This document shows, piece by piece, positions 62,578 through 64,000 of a DNA stretch of 64,000 bases. The stretch covers positions 26,986 to 90,985 of the forward strand of contig UBTF01000004.1 of NCBI GenBank assembly GCA_900468285.1, in the 5' to 3' direction. The stretch's first letter is position 1, and the number at the start of each line of letters is the position of its first letter. Made by a program: the position numbers and the translations under genes. The DNA is from Hyphomicrobiales bacterium (GTDB lineage: Bacteria > Pseudomonadota > Alphaproteobacteria > Rhizobiales > Rhizobiaceae). The notes under the pieces are model-generated. The model had not been told where the DNA came from. It did not search any database and saw only the letters and a program-made list of their open reading frames with translations.

Positions 62578-62992
62578 ATGACGCATCGTCAGTCCAGATC
62601 TGCGTCTCACCGACTTCGACAGAATTGCCAGCGGGGTCGCGGATATAGACGGACACGCTGTTATTGGGCCAGCGATGGTAGTGTTCGATTGCAATGCCCC
62701 TGGAGGTAAAGTGACCCCGCCAAGCCAGCACCTCAGCCTCGTCTTTCGCAGCAAAGCAGAAGTGGCCACTTCCTGTCGTCCCATGACGGGGAAGGGGGTT
62801 ATTGATGTCATTCTTAATGGAATTGTCAGCGTTGAAGATCAACAGCATCTGCTGGCCACACCTGAAGAACACAAACTGTTCTGGCAGCTTTCGGACGATC
62901 TCGAGCCCGAAAACATCCCGATAAAAACGCTCTGCTGCGTCGATATCGGTTGCGTAGATCACTGTTTCCAGGATTGCCGAGGGTGATTGCAT
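62576..62992 (-). CDS. VOC-family (glyoxalase/bleomycin-resistance) protein
   Basis: A 138-residue metalloenzyme-like protein of two beta-alpha-beta-beta-beta units. It begins LETVIYATDIDAAERFYRDVFGLEIV and has a GHFCFAAKDEAEVLAWRGHF middle and a YIRDPAGNSVEVGE end, typical of the VOC fold. Possible metal ligands are His in GSGHFCF and Glu in SVEVGE. The substrate is unknown. I chose ATG 62992 with GGAGG upstream; the reading to 63130 has no similarity. Confidence 0.82.
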   Translation of the reverse strand: MQSPSAILETVIYATDIDAAERFYRDVFGLEIVRKLPEQFVFFRCGQQMLLIFNADNSIKNDINNPLPRHGTTGSGHFCFAAKDEAEVLAWRGHFTSRGIAIEHYHRWPNNSVSVYIRDPAGNSVEVGETQIWTDDAS

Positions 62993-63567
62993 GGAAGCCT
63001 CCTTTCGAAAATAGATCGGTCTGAGTGAGACATCAGCACGCAAACGCGTTCCAATGCAATCTAAGTCCTGCGTTCTCGGCGGTGCGGCTGCTCTCCCAAA
63101 TGAAGTCTGCTCACCACTATCCACCTTCAATTTGGTGCCGGCAGCGAAACAGAAATGGGCAGGGCGATAGTGCCGTAAGGCGGAATAGTATTGTCTGGAA
63201 GATTGAAGGATTGGTTGAAAAGGAACGGGCGGTTATGGCTGCCTACTGAACCAGTTGAATTGTCCGGCCTGCGTGCTGCCAAGATCAGACCGAAGACATC
63301 GCGCTAAATTTGCTCAGCGTTTTGCGATATTTGGTATAGCCACATTTGCGAAAATCGAGGCAAGCGCTTTCAGCGTAACGACGTTGCAGAGGCCTCTCTT
63401 GCTGACGCCAACGAGTTAGCGCAGCCAACCCTCAAGGTGTCAGGCCGGTCCTCTCCGTCAGGGGCGGGGAGGTGTGAGGTATTGATTTCTTGAAATCACG
63501 AACATCCCGCGTGTAGGAAAACGGCGCGACATAAGCCGCGCCGTTCTGGTTCGAATTGCTTGCGCTA
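62993..63567. other. Intergenic region between the VOC gene and the repeat-protein gene
   Basis: These 575 bases contain the VOC promoter, a GATTTC-TT-GAAATC inverted repeat at 63484-63497 and the repeat-protein terminator at 63512-63545. The short frames at 63025-63249 and 63432-63614 have no family similarity and unusual composition. I see no RNA gene. Confidence 0.4.
63512..63545 (-). terminator. Terminator of the octapeptide-repeat gene
   Basis: On the minus strand AACGGCGCG pairs with CGCGCCGTT and continues TTCC. It lies 23 bases after the stop codon. Confidence 0.65.
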
Positions 63568-64000
63568 TCAGGCGTTGTTGTAGGCAGCCAATACCGCAGC
63601 AACCTGCGCGTCACTCATGGCCTGTCTCTGCTGAGTTGACAGCGCTTCAATTGTTGTGTCGGTCAACCCGCTGATCGCGTCTGTGGTCAGGCCTGCAATT
63701 GCTGTGAGGCCAAGAGAAGCGATTTCAGTCGTATCGAAGCTGTTGAGCTCTGCGGAGCTGAGTGTCGCAACCTGGGCAGAGGTCAGTGCAGCAGCCTGCT
63801 TCGAGGTCAGCGCAGCGATATTGGCTGTGCTGAGCGAGTCGAACTGGTCAGTCGTCATTGCAGCAATCTGGGTCGTAGAGAAGGCTGCAACCTGAGTGGC
63901 GTCCAGCCCTACCAATGCCGCTGTTGTCACCGTTTTGATCTGAGCTGCTGTCAATCCGGCGATCTGGCCGGTTGTCAGAGCGTCAACCTGTGCAGAAGTC
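63568..64000 (-). CDS. Octapeptide-repeat protein, C-terminal part (truncated by window)
   Basis: The frame is open to the window edge, so the N-terminus lies outside. The visible 143 residues are built almost only from an eight-residue unit: for example LTTGQIAG, LTAAQIKT, LDATQVAA, FSTTQIAA, LTSAQVAT, LTTDAISG, LSTQQRQA, MSDAQVAA. Position 1 is Leu, Met, Phe or Val; positions 2 and 3 are Thr, Ser or Asp; position 5 is often Gln; position 6 is Ile or Val; position 8 is small. Seventeen full units are visible. A solenoid fold is likely. It ends VLAAYNNA without an obvious anchor. The start codon TTG seen inside the frame at 63954 is not the true start. Function unknown. Confidence 0.75.
   Translation of the reverse strand, partial: TSAQVDALTTGQIAGLTAAQIKTVTTAALVGLDATQVAAFSTTQIAAMTTDQFDSLSTANIAALTSKQAAALTSAQVATLSSAELNSFDTTEIASLGLTAIAGLTTDAISGLTDTTIEALSTQQRQAMSDAQVAAVLAAYNNA

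Noticed and set aside
62993..63567. Small coding genes in the gap before the octapeptide-repeat gene
   Set aside because: The available frames have atypical composition, no ribosome sites and no family similarity.
1..64000. CRISPR array, insertion sequence, prophage or integrase
   Set aside because: No regularly spaced direct repeats, transposase, integrase or phage structural motifs were found.

Overview
The window looks like chromosomal DNA of an Agrobacterium-type member of the Rhizobiaceae. The strongest evidence is the order gbpR-chvE-gguA-gguB-gguC, the Agrobacterium sugar-sensing and uptake locus. Supporting evidence is the eukaryote-like glutamine synthetase GlnII beside a DUF2735 gene, a RIME-type palindromic repeat, a rhizobial urease order with extra small genes between subunits, and GC-rich codon use. 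I see no rRNA, IS element, phage, CRISPR array or plasmid function. One tRNA-Arg is present. The genus assignment is inference.

Layout. 1-144: 5' end of cysQ on the minus strand. 489-6135: branched-chain amino acid ABC transporter livHMGF, a small membrane protein and the binding protein. 6268-7887: a polysaccharide deacetylase, a small P-loop NTPase and a tiny secreted protein. 7939-12260: a two-component system whose 1132-residue kinase begins with a complete NCS1 nucleobase-permease domain, paired with a NarL/LuxR-type response regulator. 12355-15003: an SDR oxidoreductase, then glnII with a clear sigma-54 promoter, then a DUF2735 gene. 15190-21036: urea ABC transporter urtABCDE. 21279-30261: a secreted esterase and the urease cluster ureD-ureA-DUF1272-ureB-LprI-ureC, a peroxiredoxin and a GGDEF protein, then ureE-ureF-ureG.

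30302-37021: a Crp/Fnr regulator with an FNR-type box upstream, an RND efflux pump with its adaptor, and a RutR-like TetR regulator with a RutR-type operator between them. 37121-40756: DUF2325, DUF423, truncated hemoglobin, phosphomannomutase and two unknown genes. 40762-46969: lipid and envelope genes (Cfa-like methyltransferase, DUF1295, DUF2147, DUF2177, hydrolase, DUF4394) beside an ECF sigma factor and its RskA-like anti-sigma. 47066-50685: a NIT-domain chemoreceptor, tRNA-Arg(CCG) and a MarR regulator. 50770-55514: xylose ABC transporter xylFHG and a ROK regulator. 55543-64000: DUF3329-like protein, a degenerate J-domain protein, gbpR-chvE-gguABC, a VOC protein and the C-terminal part of an octapeptide-repeat protein.

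How it works together: between about 8 and 30 kb the genes form a nitrogen module. The transporter-kinase would sense a small nitrogenous ligand, UrtABCDE imports urea, urease releases ammonia and GlnII assimilates it. A perfect inverted heptamer repeat (7-2-7) in front of urtA has the geometry of a NarL-family binding site, so it is a candidate link between the regulator pair and urea uptake. The second half is mainly sugar uptake and envelope stress. I consider the NCS1-kinase system, the RutR-linked efflux pump, the ECF lipid cluster and the octapeptide-repeat protein the most worthwhile leads.
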